NCBI RefSeq assembly: GCF_001305675.1
Contig: NZ_CP011853.1
Span: forward strand, 558,001 to 622,000
Direction: 5' to 3'
Source of the DNA: Gordonia phthalatica
Lineage (GTDB): Bacteria > Actinomycetota > Actinomycetes > Mycobacteriales > Mycobacteriaceae
Length of the DNA: 64,000 nt
The notes under the pieces were generated by a model, which was given only the letters and a program-made list of their open reading frames with translations, did no database searches and was not told the DNA's origin. Positions 7,698 through 15,798 of the stretch are shown here, one piece after another. Numbering within the stretch: position 1 is the stretch's first letter; every line of letters starts with the position of its first letter. A program made the translations under genes and the position numbers.

Positions 7698-8471
7698 GTG
7701 CCCCGCTCCATTGTGTCCCGAGTCGCAGTCTCCCGAGCCGCAGCCGTGGCGGTCGCGGCCGCCGTCCTGGGCGTCTCCTCGTGCGGCGGGGACGAGCCGC
7801 CCCGACTGTCCTTGCCGAATCTGCTGATGACCGCTGACCAGTTCCCCGGCGGCTTCAGCGCCGTCACCATGGACGTGGACCAGCTCATCGTCGCCAATCG
7901 CGCGACCATCGAGCAGGCCGCCACCGTCGGCTTCGAGCCGGAGAGCTGTGCACCGACCGCAGACGCGAAGTTCAATCCGCAACTGTCGGAAGACAACTCG
8001 GCGCTTCTGGCGGGAGAGTCGAACGACGGGACCTTCAGCGAGTTGATCTCCACGGTCCGCCGCGACATCGATGCGGATCGCCGAGCAACCACCGGACCGT
8101 GTCGCGTCGTCACCGCGACGCCCAGCAGGGGGACCCTCGCCGGGGCGAAGATCGTGACGACCAGCGTCGAACTGCCCTCTGTCGTCGACGCCGCGGTGGA
8201 GCAGTCGTTCCTGGTGCGGAGTGACTCGGTGACGACGCTGCCGGGCGGCGCGGTCCGCGCCCGGTCGGGTCTGGTCGCGAATCTGCTGGTCCGCACGGTC
8301 GGCGGCGACACGGTGACCCTGCAGTTGGGGCTGTCGTCGGGATCGGACGAGGTCACCGAGGAGCAGCGCGCCGCGGTGGCGCCGGGAGCCCCGCTGGTGC
8401 CTGCGCCGGTCTCCGACGACGAGTTCGTTCAGCTGGTCCGGACCGCCGTCGAACGCGCGACGCAGGGCTGA
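7698..8471 (+). CDS. Putative lipoprotein, unknown function
   Basis: A 257-residue exported protein. The N-terminus has Arg residues, a hydrophobic Ala/Val core (AVAVAAAVLG) and a lipobox-like VSSC near residue 29, so it is probably acylated and attached to the outer face of the membrane. The mature part has two further Cys residues (in PESCAP and TGPCRV), which could form a disulfide. This layout is common in mycobacterial lipoproteins with a PknH-sensor-like fold, but I cannot assign a family. The GTG at 7698 sits 6 nt after TACGGT, so a leaderless message is likely. It diverges from ramB across 37 bp. Confidence 0.75.
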   Translation: MPRSIVSRVAVSRAAAVAVAAAVLGVSSCGGDEPPRLSLPNLLMTADQFPGGFSAVTMDVDQLIVANRATIEQAATVGFEPESCAPTADAKFNPQLSEDNSALLAGESNDGTFSELISTVRRDIDADRRATTGPCRVVTATPSRGTLAGAKIVTTSVELPSVVDAAVEQSFLVRSDSVTTLPGGAVRARSGLVANLLVRTVGGDTVTLQLGLSSGSDEVTEEQRAAVAPGAPLVPAPVSDDEFVQLVRTAVERATQG

Positions 8472-8830
8472 ACAACCCTTCCGCCCACTCGGTCGGTGTG
8501 AAATGAGACACTTTCATCTCGTCGCGGGTGTCGCGGAGTCGGAATGACGCCCTCCGTCGGCCCCCGCGAAGGCCTCGAACGTTTTCCCAGTACGCGCGTA
8601 CTTTTTGGCGTAAGCGGCGGAGTGCTTGTGATGCTGATCTTTGCAAGATTTGCAAAACTCGCCGGTAACCTGGTTGGTATTAACACCTGTCAAGGTCTGG
8701 ACCTGGGCATTTGTTCTGTGGCAACCTGTTTTCAGGCAAAGCCTCAAGGTGTCGATCAGTTCGCAAGACTGGGCGGCACATCAAATCTCACGGTTTCTGA
8801 GATCGAGAAGTTCTAACGAAAGCGAAGGCT
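8472..8830 (+). promoter_or_regulatory. Upstream regulatory region of aceA (359 bp, no gene supported)
   Basis: This AT-richer stretch contains TTTGCAA twice (8640-8646 and 8649-8655, extending to ATTTGCAAAAC), matching the core of known RamB sites. It also has a perfect 14-bp palindrome AGTACGCGCGTACT (8589-8602) and the 17-mer GTGAAATGAGACACTTT (8498-8514), which recurs with two changes before hbhA. A GAAAGCGAAGG segment precedes the aceA ATG. I see no convincing gene here. Confidence 0.65.
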
Positions 8831-10126
8831 ATGAGCAACGTCGGAAAGCCCCGTACCGCCGCCGAAATCCAGCAGGACTGGGACACCAACCCCCGCTGGA
8901 AGAACGTCAAGCGCGACTACACCGCAGAGCAGGTCGCTGAGCTTCAGGGCACGGTCGTCGAAGAGCAGACCCTCGCTCGTCGTGGCGCCGAGATCCTGTG
9001 GGACGCCGTCAACGTCGACGACGACAGCTACATCAACTCGCTCGGCGCACTGACCGGCAACATGGCCGTTCAGCAGGTCCGCGCGGGCCTCAAGGCCATC
9101 TACCTCTCGGGCTGGCAGGTCGCCGGCGACGCGAACCTCGCGGGCCAGACCTACCCCGACCAGTCGCTGTACCCGGCCAACTCGGTCCCGGCCGTCGTTC
9201 GTCGCATCAACAACGCGCTGCTGCGCGCCGACGAGATCGCCCGCATCGAGGGTGACACCTCGGTCGACAACTGGGTCGTCCCGATCGTCGCCGACGGTGA
9301 GGCCGGCTTCGGTGGCGCCCTCAACGTCTACGAGCTCCAGAAGTCGATGATCGCCTCGGGCGTCGCCGGCTCGCACTGGGAGGACCAGCTCGCTTCGGAG
9401 AAGAAGTGCGGCCACCTCGGCGGCAAGGTGCTGATCCCGACCCAGCAGCACATCCGCACCCTGACCTCGGCCCGCCTGGCCGCCGACGTCATGAACGTCC
9501 CGACCGTCGTCATCGCTCGTACCGATGCCGAGGCCGCCACCCTGATCACCTCGGACGTCGACGACCGCGACAAGCCGTTCCTGGACGGCACCCGCACCGC
9601 CGAGGGCTTCTACGGCGTCAAGAAGGGCCTGGAGTCCTGCATCTCGCGTGCCAAGGCCTACGCTCCGTACTCCGACCTCATCTGGATGGAGACCGGTGTC
9701 CCGGACCTCGAGGTCGCCAAGAAGTTCGCCGAGGCTGTCAAGGCCGACTTCCCGGACCAGATGCTGGCCTACAACTGCAGCCCGTCCTTCAACTGGAAGG
9801 CTGCTCTGGACGACGACACCATCGCCAAGTTCCAGAAGGAGCTCGGCGCGATGGGCTTCAAGTTCCAGTTCATCACCCTGGCCGGCTTCCACGCCCTCAA
9901 CTACGGCATGTTCGACCTGGCTCACGGCTACGCCCGCAACGGCATGACCGCCTTCGTCGACCTGCAGGAGCGCGAGTTCAAGGCTGCTGAAGAGCGTGGC
10001 TTCACCGCCATCAAGCACCAGCGTGAGGTCGGTGCCGGCTACTTCGACGCCGTCGCCACCACCGTCGACCCGAACACCTCGACCGCGGCTCTGAAGGGCT
10101 CCACCGAGGAGGGCCAGTTCCACTAG
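8831..10126 (+). CDS. aceA: Isocitrate lyase
   Basis: A 431-residue glyoxylate-shunt enzyme that cleaves isocitrate to succinate and glyoxylate, needed for growth on acetate and fatty acids. The catalytic signature KKCGHLGGK is present with the active-site Cys at residue 193. The family segments WIVPIVADGEAGFGG-like (residues about 149-162) and CSPSFNWK are also visible. Length matches the short prokaryotic (ICL1) form of about 430 residues. It lies behind a long regulatory region with RamB-like sites and ahead of fadB2, as in mycobacteria. A strong hairpin follows. Confidence 0.97.
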   Translation: MSNVGKPRTAAEIQQDWDTNPRWKNVKRDYTAEQVAELQGTVVEEQTLARRGAEILWDAVNVDDDSYINSLGALTGNMAVQQVRAGLKAIYLSGWQVAGDANLAGQTYPDQSLYPANSVPAVVRRINNALLRADEIARIEGDTSVDNWVVPIVADGEAGFGGALNVYELQKSMIASGVAGSHWEDQLASEKKCGHLGGKVLIPTQQHIRTLTSARLAADVMNVPTVVIARTDAEAATLITSDVDDRDKPFLDGTRTAEGFYGVKKGLESCISRAKAYAPYSDLIWMETGVPDLEVAKKFAEAVKADFPDQMLAYNCSPSFNWKAALDDDTIAKFQKELGAMGFKFQFITLAGFHALNYGMFDLAHGYARNGMTAFVDLQEREFKAAEERGFTAIKHQREVGAGYFDAVATTVDPNTSTAALKGSTEEGQFH

Positions 10127-10168
10127 GAACTGACTGACACGGCCTCGAAGAGGTCGGGCAAGAGCATC

Positions 10169-10219
10169 GTGAACCCGGGGCACTGGGAGGGGCAAGACTC
10201 CTGCATGCCCCGGGTTCAC
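10169..10219 (+). terminator. Hairpin after aceA
   Basis: A perfect 14-bp stem (GTGAACCCGGGGCA and its complement) with a 23-nt loop, 42 bp after the aceA stop and before fadB2. Confidence 0.65.
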
Positions 10220-10313
10220 TGCTAAGCAGACGCGGTTCCGCATCCGTGCCGGCGGCGCGACGAGTCCGCCGACCGCGCGACGCGGCACCAGGACATTCAG
10301 GGAGCGCTGTCTC

Positions 10314-11192
10314 GTGGCAAGTGACAAGATTTCGCGCGTCGGCATCGTCGGCGCAGGTCAGATGGGTGCAGGTATCGCCGAGGTGTGCGCCCGCGCCGAC
10401 GTGGACGTCCTCGTGCACGAATCGAGCCGCGACCTCGTCACCGCCGGTCGTGCCCGCATCCTGCGCTCGCTCGACCGCGGCGTCAGCAGCGGCAAACTCA
10501 CCGAACGCGAACGTGAGCAGGCGTCGTGCCGGCTGCGCTTCACCTCCGACCTCGACGACTTCGCCGACCGGCAGCTGGTCGTCGAAGCGATCGTCGAAGA
10601 CGAGGACGTCAAGATCGACGTCTTCCGGGCCCTGGACAAGGCGGTCGTCGACCCCGACGCCATTCTCGCGTCCAACACCTCGTCGATCCCGATCATGAAG
10701 CTCGGCATGGCCACCGAGAACGCCGGGCGGGTGATCGGCATGCACTTCTTCAACCCGGTTCCGGTGCTCCCGCTCGTCGAGCTGATCACCACCCTCGCGA
10801 CGTCTGAAGACGTCTCCCGCCGCGCCGAGTCCTTTGCGTACGACGTCCTCGGGAAACAGGTCATCCGCTCTGCGGACCGCTCCGGCTTCGTCGTCAACGC
10901 CCTCCTCGTCCCGTACCTCCTGTCCGCGATGCGGATGGTCGAGAGCGGTTTCGCCACGGTCGACGACATCGACAAGGCGATGGTCCTCGGCTGCGCTCAC
11001 CCGATGGGGCCTCTGAAGCTGACCGACCTCGTCGGCCTCGACACCGTCAAAGCGATCGCGGACAAGATGTACGAGGAGTTCAAGGAACCCCTGTACTCGC
11101 CGCCCCCGCTGCTCCTGCGCATGGTCGAGGCAGGCCGACTAGGCAAGAAGGCGGGCCGCGGGTTCTACCGGTACGACGCCGCACCCCGCTGA
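10314..11192 (+). CDS. fadB2: 3-hydroxybutyryl-CoA dehydrogenase
   Basis: A 292-residue NAD(P)-dependent dehydrogenase acting on 3-hydroxyacyl-CoA in short-chain fatty-acid or butyrate metabolism. The dinucleotide motif VGIVGAGQMGAGIAEVCA opens the protein, the catalytic segment is IGMHFFNPVPVLPLVE (His in MHFFNP), and the C-terminal domain has GPLKLTDLVGLD and GRGFYRY. The GTG at 10314 yields the normal length. It follows aceA by 187 bp, with a terminator between, reproducing the mycobacterial icl-fadB2 order and linking the glyoxylate shunt to C4-CoA metabolism. Confidence 0.93.
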   Translation: MASDKISRVGIVGAGQMGAGIAEVCARADVDVLVHESSRDLVTAGRARILRSLDRGVSSGKLTEREREQASCRLRFTSDLDDFADRQLVVEAIVEDEDVKIDVFRALDKAVVDPDAILASNTSSIPIMKLGMATENAGRVIGMHFFNPVPVLPLVELITTLATSEDVSRRAESFAYDVLGKQVIRSADRSGFVVNALLVPYLLSAMRMVESGFATVDDIDKAMVLGCAHPMGPLKLTDLVGLDTVKAIADKMYEEFKEPLYSPPPLLLRMVEAGRLGKKAGRGFYRYDAAPR

Positions 11193-11438
11193 CCGCCGCG
11201 TGCGCCCGAGACCCGTTCAATGGATCAAAAATGAAGGTTTTGCTAGCCGTGCGCTAAATTCCAGCAAACCATCAATTCTGTGCCAAATTCGGGAAAACAC
11301 CAGTTGAATGGCATGTTTCATATCGTTGCGAAACAGAACGCTGGGGTGACATGGGACACTTTGCAAGCATCCCCGCTAGCATTTGTTAGCACTATCGCGC
11401 ACACTGGTAGTGCAAGTTAAAGCAAGCAAGGAGTTGCA
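11193..11438 (+). promoter_or_regulatory. hbhA upstream region
   Basis: AT-rich non-coding stretch. At 11346-11362 the 17-mer GTGACATGGGACACTTT matches the aceA-upstream copy at 15 of 17 positions. TTTGCAA follows at 11360-11366. At 11383-11407 a segment starting TTGTTAGC and ending CACTGG closely resembles the one before the XRE regulator at 17964-17989. A strong AAGGAG lies before the hbhA ATG. Confidence 0.55.
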
Positions 11439-12173
11439 ATGAGCACCGCCGAACGTACTTTCCCCACCCCGGTCTACGCCGTCGTCGGCGCGGGCGATGT
11501 TGCCGTCCAGGAAGTCAAGGACGCCTTCGCCGAGCTGAAGACCCGCGCACAGTCTTCGCGTGAGCGTACCCAGACCCGTCTGGACGAGACCCGCACCCGC
11601 CTGACCGAGACCCGCAGCCGCCTGACCGAGCTCCCCACCGAGTTCCCCAGCGTCGAAGAGCTCCGGGCCAAGCTGACCAGCGAAGAGCTCCGCAAGGTCG
11701 CCGAGCCGTACATCGAGGCCACCACCGGCCTGTACAACACGCTCGCCGAGCGCGGCGAGACCGCCGTCGAGCGCCTCCGCCAGACCCCCGTCGTCGAGGA
11801 GAACCTCGCCCGCGTGGAGAAGGCCTACGCCGACGCCGTCGAGCTGACCGAAGACGCCCTCGGCGCCGTCTCCACTCAGACCCGTGAGCTCGGCGAGCGC
11901 GCCGCCGCTCTCGCCGGCCGCACCGCCGACAAGGTCGAGGACGCCGCCGTCGCCGCCGACGAGGTCTCCTCGAAGCTGCAGGACAAGGCCGCCGACATCG
12001 AGAAGGCCGGCGCCAAGGCCAAGGCTGACGCCGACGCCGCCGCCACCAAGGTGACCGCCGCCCGCAAGCCGGCTGCCAAGCCTGCCGCCGCCAAGCCCGC
12101 CACCGCCGCCAAGAAGGCCGCTCCGGCCAAGAAGGCTGCGCCGGCTAAGAAGGCTGCGCCGACCGCCAAGTAA
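11439..12173 (+). CDS. hbhA: Heparin-binding haemagglutinin-like protein
   Basis: A 244-residue surface-associated protein. Residues about 15-185 are predicted coiled coil, very rich in Arg, Glu and Leu (for example ERTQTRLDETRTRLTETRSR). The C-terminal 45 residues are Lys/Ala/Pro-rich repeats (KKAAPAKKAAPAKKAAP), the type of tail that binds sulfated glycans in mycobacterial HbhA. In non-pathogens this tail may instead bind DNA or mycolate membranes; that is unknown here. An AGGAG precedes the ATG. Unlike in M. tuberculosis, where hbhA follows the XRE gene Rv0474, it lies 5.8 kb before it here and in front of two IS elements. Confidence 0.88.
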   Translation: MSTAERTFPTPVYAVVGAGDVAVQEVKDAFAELKTRAQSSRERTQTRLDETRTRLTETRSRLTELPTEFPSVEELRAKLTSEELRKVAEPYIEATTGLYNTLAERGETAVERLRQTPVVEENLARVEKAYADAVELTEDALGAVSTQTRELGERAAALAGRTADKVEDAAVAADEVSSKLQDKAADIEKAGAKAKADADAAATKVTAARKPAAKPAAAKPATAAKKAAPAKKAAPAKKAAPTAK

Positions 12174-12199
12174 GGCTGCTGCTCTTTTCAGAGCTAGCT

Positions 12200-12240
12200 G
12201 AATCGACCCCCGACTCTCTTCGTCGGGGGTCGATTCTTTT
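12200..12240 (+). terminator. Rho-independent terminator of hbhA
   Basis: A perfect 15-bp stem (GAATCGACCCCCGAC and its complement), a 7-nt loop and a TTTT tail, 27 bp after the stop. Confidence 0.9.
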
Positions 12241-12265
12241 GTGGTCTCACCACTTCGCGCCTCGT

Positions 12266-12325
12266 CGCACCAGTTCTGTCTCCCGCACTCGGTCGCGACT
12301 GAGTGCGGGAGACACAAGTGGTGCG
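12266..12325. repeat. 60-bp inverted repeat abutting the IS3 element
   Basis: Two 25-bp arms with two mismatches around a 10-nt loop; the inner 14 bp (TGTCTCCCGCACTC) are perfect. The right arm ends exactly at the left boundary of the IS3-family element, with its last three bases GCG forming the target duplication. It could be a second terminator or a REP-like element. Confidence 0.65.
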
Positions 12326-12354
12326 TGTCAAGACCCGAGTTTGGTGGAGACCGA

Positions 12355-13311
12355 TCAGTTGTTCTGTGAGGAGAGTTCGCGGGCCCGATTCTGGGTCCAG
12401 TAGTCGGCTTCGATTGCCGCGGGCGGCTGGTAGTCCAGGGCCGAGTGGAGGCGGGTGGTGTTGTACCAGTGGACCCATTCGGCGGTGGCGATCTCGACGG
12501 CGTTGGTGCTCGTCCACGGTCCTTTCTTGTAGATCAGTTCGTGTTTGTACAGCGAGTTGAGGGCTTCGGCCATCGCGTTGTCGTAGGAGTCACCACGCGA
12601 GCCGACGGAGGCGATGGCGCCGGCCTCGTGGAGGGCCTGGGTGTAGCGGATGGCTCGGTATTGCACGCCGCGGTCGGAGTGGTGGATCAGTGCGGTGAGG
12701 TCCTGCCCGGCCCGCCGGCGCAGCCACAAGCCCATGGCGAGGGCGTCGATGGCGAGGTCGGCGAACATGCGGGTCGAGGTCTGCCAGCCGACGATCATCC
12801 GCGAGAATACGTCCAGCACGAACGCCACGTACACCCAGCCGACCTCGGTCCGCACGTAGGTGATGTCGGCAACCCACAACTGATTCGGCGCTTGCGCAGC
12901 GAACTGTCGGTCGACCAGATCCGCCGGGCGTTCAGTCTCGGGTGCAGGTCTGGTGGTGCGCGGGAACTTCCCGCGCACGATCCCCCGAATCCCCAGGTCA
13001 GCGCAGAGTCGTTCGATGGTGCACTTGGCCACGGTGATCCCTTCCAGGTGGAGGGCGGCGCGGATCTTGCGGCGTCCGTAGATGCCGCCGGAGGCCTCAT
13101 AGACCCGCATGATCTGGGTTTTCAGGTACTCGTCGCGCACCGCCCGAGCCGAGGGCGCTCGGGTGCGGGCGGCGTAGTAGGTCGATGGCGCGATCGCACA
13201 GCCGGCCTCGGTCAGGGCGGTGCAGATCGCCTCAACGGGCCATCGATGTCGGTGCTGATCGATGAAGGCGACGATCAGCGGTGTGGCCGGTCGAGCTCGG
13301 CCGCGAAGAAA
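12355..13311 (-). CDS. IS3-family transposase OrfB (DDE integrase core)
   Basis: About 318 residues, read by frameshift from orfA. The HTH_21 segment (VRDEYLKTQIMRVYEASGG and YGRRKIRAAL) precedes an rve integrase core. The DDE triad is visible in WVADITYV, HHSDRGVQY and NAMAEALNSLYKHEL. There is no convincing independent start, and the switch from orfA is expected near GGCTTTCTTCGC on the coding strand, where a -1 shift joins the two frames. The 5' boundary given is therefore approximate. Confidence 0.88.
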   Translation of the reverse strand, partial: FLRGRARPATPLIVAFIDQHRHRWPVEAICTALTEAGCAIAPSTYYAARTRAPSARAVRDEYLKTQIMRVYEASGGIYGRRKIRAALHLEGITVAKCTIERLCADLGIRGIVRGKFPRTTRPAPETERPADLVDRQFAAQAPNQLWVADITYVRTEVGWVYVAFVLDVFSRMIVGWQTSTRMFADLAIDALAMGLWLRRRAGQDLTALIHHSDRGVQYRAIRYTQALHEAGAIASVGSRGDSYDNAMAEALNSLYKHELIYKKGPWTSTNAVEIATAEWVHWYNTTRLHSALDYQPPAAIEADYWTQNRARELSSQNN

Positions 13312-13631
13312 GCCGATGCCGTCTTCAAGATCTCGTTTGCCCGACGCAGCTCTCGAACTTCCTTCTCCAACAAGCGGATCCGCTCGATATCCGAGACCGT
13401 CTCGATCCCAGGCGTAGCGGCTTGGCCGTCTTCGACGCGGCGGACCCAGTTCCGCAGGGTTTCGGGGTTGATGTCGAGTTGCTTGGCGATCCGAGCCAAC
13501 GCGCCCGGCGCGGTCTCGGGATCCTTCCGAGCATCGATGGCCATACGTGTGGCACGGTCGCGCAACTCGGGCGAGTACTTCGATGGGCGAGGCGTGAAAC
13601 AAGTGTCCCTTCCGGTCAAACCTGTCTCCAT
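13275..13631 (-). CDS. IS3-family transposase OrfA
   Basis: About 118 residues with a helix-turn-helix (YSPELRDRATRMAIDARKD, then LDINPETLRNWVRRVE) and a C-terminal leucine zipper (IRLLEKEVRELRRANEIL). It provides DNA binding and, when fused to OrfB by -1 frameshifting, makes the transposase. The ATG at 13631 lies inside the terminal repeat; a start further in is possible. Confidence 0.85.
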   Translation of the reverse strand: METGLTGRDTCFTPRPSKYSPELRDRATRMAIDARKDPETAPGALARIAKQLDINPETLRNWVRRVEDGQAATPGIETVSDIERIRLLEKEVRELRRANEILKTASAFFAAELDRPHR

Positions 13632-13760
13632 CAAACCCGGGTCAATTCAGCGACTGGTCGACAAGTGGTGCGGCACCTTCCCTTCGGGTGCCGGAACATC
13701 ACTGTCGGCAGCCGCCGACCACCTCGTCAGTCCCTGCGCCGTCGACCGCGGGGCACTACT

Positions 13761-15718
13761 GCTGAAATCAGGCCGTCTGCGCCTCTCCGAGGGAGAACCG
13801 GGCTGTCGCAGTTTGATTTACGAGGTTTGTCGGTAAATCTGCGTAGAATGTGGTCCTGACCTGCGATAATGGTGGTGTGGCGAAGGATTATCGGGCGGTC
13901 GACCGCGATCAGCAGTTTCTGTTGCCTCCGAGCATGCGGGAGTGGTTGCCGGCCGATGATCCGGTCTGGTTGGTGATCTCACTGGTCGACCGCCTGGACA
14001 CCTCGGGGCTGCATGCGCTGCGTAAGACCGGTGGGGTCGGGCGCCGCGGCTACGACCCGGACATGCTGCTGACGCTGTTGATCTGGGGGTGGGCGCACGG
14101 GGAACGCTCGTCGCGGAAGCTGGAGCGCCTGTGCCATCGGGACATCGCCTTCCGCGTCATCTGCGGCGGCGATCCGCCTGATCACGCGACGGTCGCGCGG
14201 TTCCGGGCGCAGGCCTCACCGGTGATGCCGGCGTTGTTCACGCAGGTGCTGGCCGCGTGCGCTCAGCTCGGGATGGGCAAGGTCGGCGTGGTCGCCTTGG
14301 ACGGGGTCAAGATCGCTTCGAACGCCTCGATGGCGAAGAACCGCACCGAGAAATCGTTGGTGAAGGCCCGCGAGGCAGAGGTGGCCGCCTTGCGGGAAAA
14401 GCTCAACAAAGCCGCGCGCGAGGCTGATGCCGAGCATGCGGCCAACGACGCCGACGACGATGACAACCAGTCCGTTCCCGACGAGCTGCTCAAATCTGAT
14501 CGCCTCAAACGCATCGATGCAGCGTTGGAAAATGTTCGGGCATTGAACAAGGCAGCCGAGGACAAGCAGTCCACGCCCATTGATTTCGAGGCCCTCGAAG
14601 CCAAGCGGGCCGCCGAGGACGCCGAGCGGGCCGAGTTCGTGACGCAGTGGAAACAGGAGTGGACCAACGGTTCTCGACGTGTTGGGCCCCCGCCGATCGA
14701 GATGCGTATCGAAGTCGCTGAAGCCGGCGTGCAGAAGGCTCGTGATCGGCAGCAGGCCAAGATCGATCGGCATGCAGCCAGTGGGTTGGGGCGTCCGCCG
14801 TTGCCGGTCGAGGACACCAAGAAGGTCCGTGATGCCTACGATCGCCTCGCCAAAGCATGCGCGGAAACCCACGCCTGGCAGACCCGCCGGGATGCCGAAC
14901 GGCAGAAGCAGCGCGAGTACAAACAGCGGATATTGACCAATCGGGCGACGAGTAGACCGCATCGCGCCAACACCGACAACCTCGGCAACATCACCGACCC
15001 GCAGTCGCGGCCGATGCCGTTGCGGGGCGGCGGCTGGGTGCAGGGCTACAACTGCCAGGCCGTCACCACCTCCGACGGCCTGATCATCGCCACCGGCGTC
15101 GGCGACGGCCCGATCGATGCGCCGACGTTCATTCCGATGATGGACAAGGCCGTCAAGGCCGTCGCGATCCTGACCGAACACCGGCCACCCGGGTATGAGG
15201 CCGGCCCTGCTCAGATCGGGACCCTGCTCGCCGATGCCGGGTACCTCGCCGAAGACAACCTCACCGCGGCCGGCCCCAAACGGTTGATCGCCACCGCGAA
15301 ATCACACAAGCTCCCGCGCGACACCAGCGAGTTGAGTCCGCCTGCCAAGAATGCTCCGCCGATCGAGAAAATGACCTACGAGCTGGCCACGCAGGAGGGT
15401 CGAGCGCTGTACTCCCAGCGCAGTCACATCGCCGAAACACCGTTCGGGCAGGCCAAGCACAATCTCCGATTCCGGCGATTCACCAGTCGTGGAATCGATC
15501 GTGCCGCTTCCGAATTCGCATTCCACGCCTTGGTCAACAACATTCTCAAGGCCATCACCGGAGGGCACCTGGCCACTGCATGAGAGGCCAATGAAGGGAC
15601 CGGCCACCTCCCGCCGACCGAGTATTCATTCGGCCAGCGGGAGGAGAGCGATCATCGATTTCGAAACTGCGACAGCCCGAAATTGCCGTCGGACAGCCGC
15701 AGTCGGCCTGATTTCAGC
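13761..15718 (+). mobile_element. IS1182-family insertion sequence (about 1,958 bp)
   Basis: One full-length transposase is flanked by long imperfect inverted repeats (13761-13814 and 15664-15718). The outer 15 bases GCTGAAATCAGGCCG are identical at both ends, and GGGCTGTCGCAGTTT is identical at the inner ends. I see no clear target duplication. It lies 111 bp from the IS3-family element, both being between the convergent hbhA and TetR genes. Confidence 0.85.
13877..15583 (+). CDS. IS1182-family transposase
   Basis: A 568-residue transposase. The N-terminal DUF772-type domain (MREWLPADDPVWLVISLVD) is followed by a DDE_Tnp_1 catalytic region. The first catalytic Asp lies in VVALDGVKIASNAS, the second in LLADAGYLAED, and the C-terminal segment HIAETPFGQAKHNLRFRRF contains the Glu. 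A charged coiled-coil insertion (about residues 170-350) is typical for this family. The GTG at 13877 is preferred over the upstream in-frame codon because VAKDYRAVDRDQQFLLPPS is the normal family start. The reading frame is uninterrupted. Confidence 0.9.
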   Translation: MAKDYRAVDRDQQFLLPPSMREWLPADDPVWLVISLVDRLDTSGLHALRKTGGVGRRGYDPDMLLTLLIWGWAHGERSSRKLERLCHRDIAFRVICGGDPPDHATVARFRAQASPVMPALFTQVLAACAQLGMGKVGVVALDGVKIASNASMAKNRTEKSLVKAREAEVAALREKLNKAAREADAEHAANDADDDDNQSVPDELLKSDRLKRIDAALENVRALNKAAEDKQSTPIDFEALEAKRAAEDAERAEFVTQWKQEWTNGSRRVGPPPIEMRIEVAEAGVQKARDRQQAKIDRHAASGLGRPPLPVEDTKKVRDAYDRLAKACAETHAWQTRRDAERQKQREYKQRILTNRATSRPHRANTDNLGNITDPQSRPMPLRGGGWVQGYNCQAVTTSDGLIIATGVGDGPIDAPTFIPMMDKAVKAVAILTEHRPPGYEAGPAQIGTLLADAGYLAEDNLTAAGPKRLIATAKSHKLPRDTSELSPPAKNAPPIEKMTYELATQEGRALYSQRSHIAETPFGQAKHNLRFRRFTSRGIDRAASEFAFHALVNNILKAITGGHLATA

Positions 15719-15798
15719 GATATCGACGGGTGGGCAATACAGCCCAGGCCGACGCCGACCGCGACGCACTCAGAAGTTCCGTCGGCGTTTGCTTTCGC

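Larger units (their letters stand above)
12326..13649 (-). mobile_element. IS3-family insertion sequence (1,324 bp)
   Basis: Two overlapping reading frames (orfA, orfB) with a DDE integrase domain are bounded by imperfect terminal inverted repeats. The outermost ends read TGTCAAGACCCGAG on the left and TGAATTGACCCGGG on the right (reverse complement), and the core 20 bp match at 18 positions. A 3-bp target duplication GCG flanks it (12323-12325 and 13650-13652). Both frames look intact apart from the normal frameshift arrangement, so the element may be active. Confidence 0.88.

Noticed and set aside
8514..8747. 77-residue minus frame with Cys pairs (FCKSC, CLKTGC) upstream of aceA
   Set aside because: Its codon use is unlike the neighbours (third positions not GC-rich), it lies over RamB-like sites and the 14-bp palindrome, and there is no ribosome site. 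Probably regulatory DNA.
13850..13876. Upstream GTG extension of the IS1182 transposase
   Set aside because: The added residues do not fit the family start; the GTG at 13877 does.
15719..15798. Possible target duplication or gene remnant on the right of the IS1182 element
   Set aside because: No bases matching the left flank (tact) and no coding signal.
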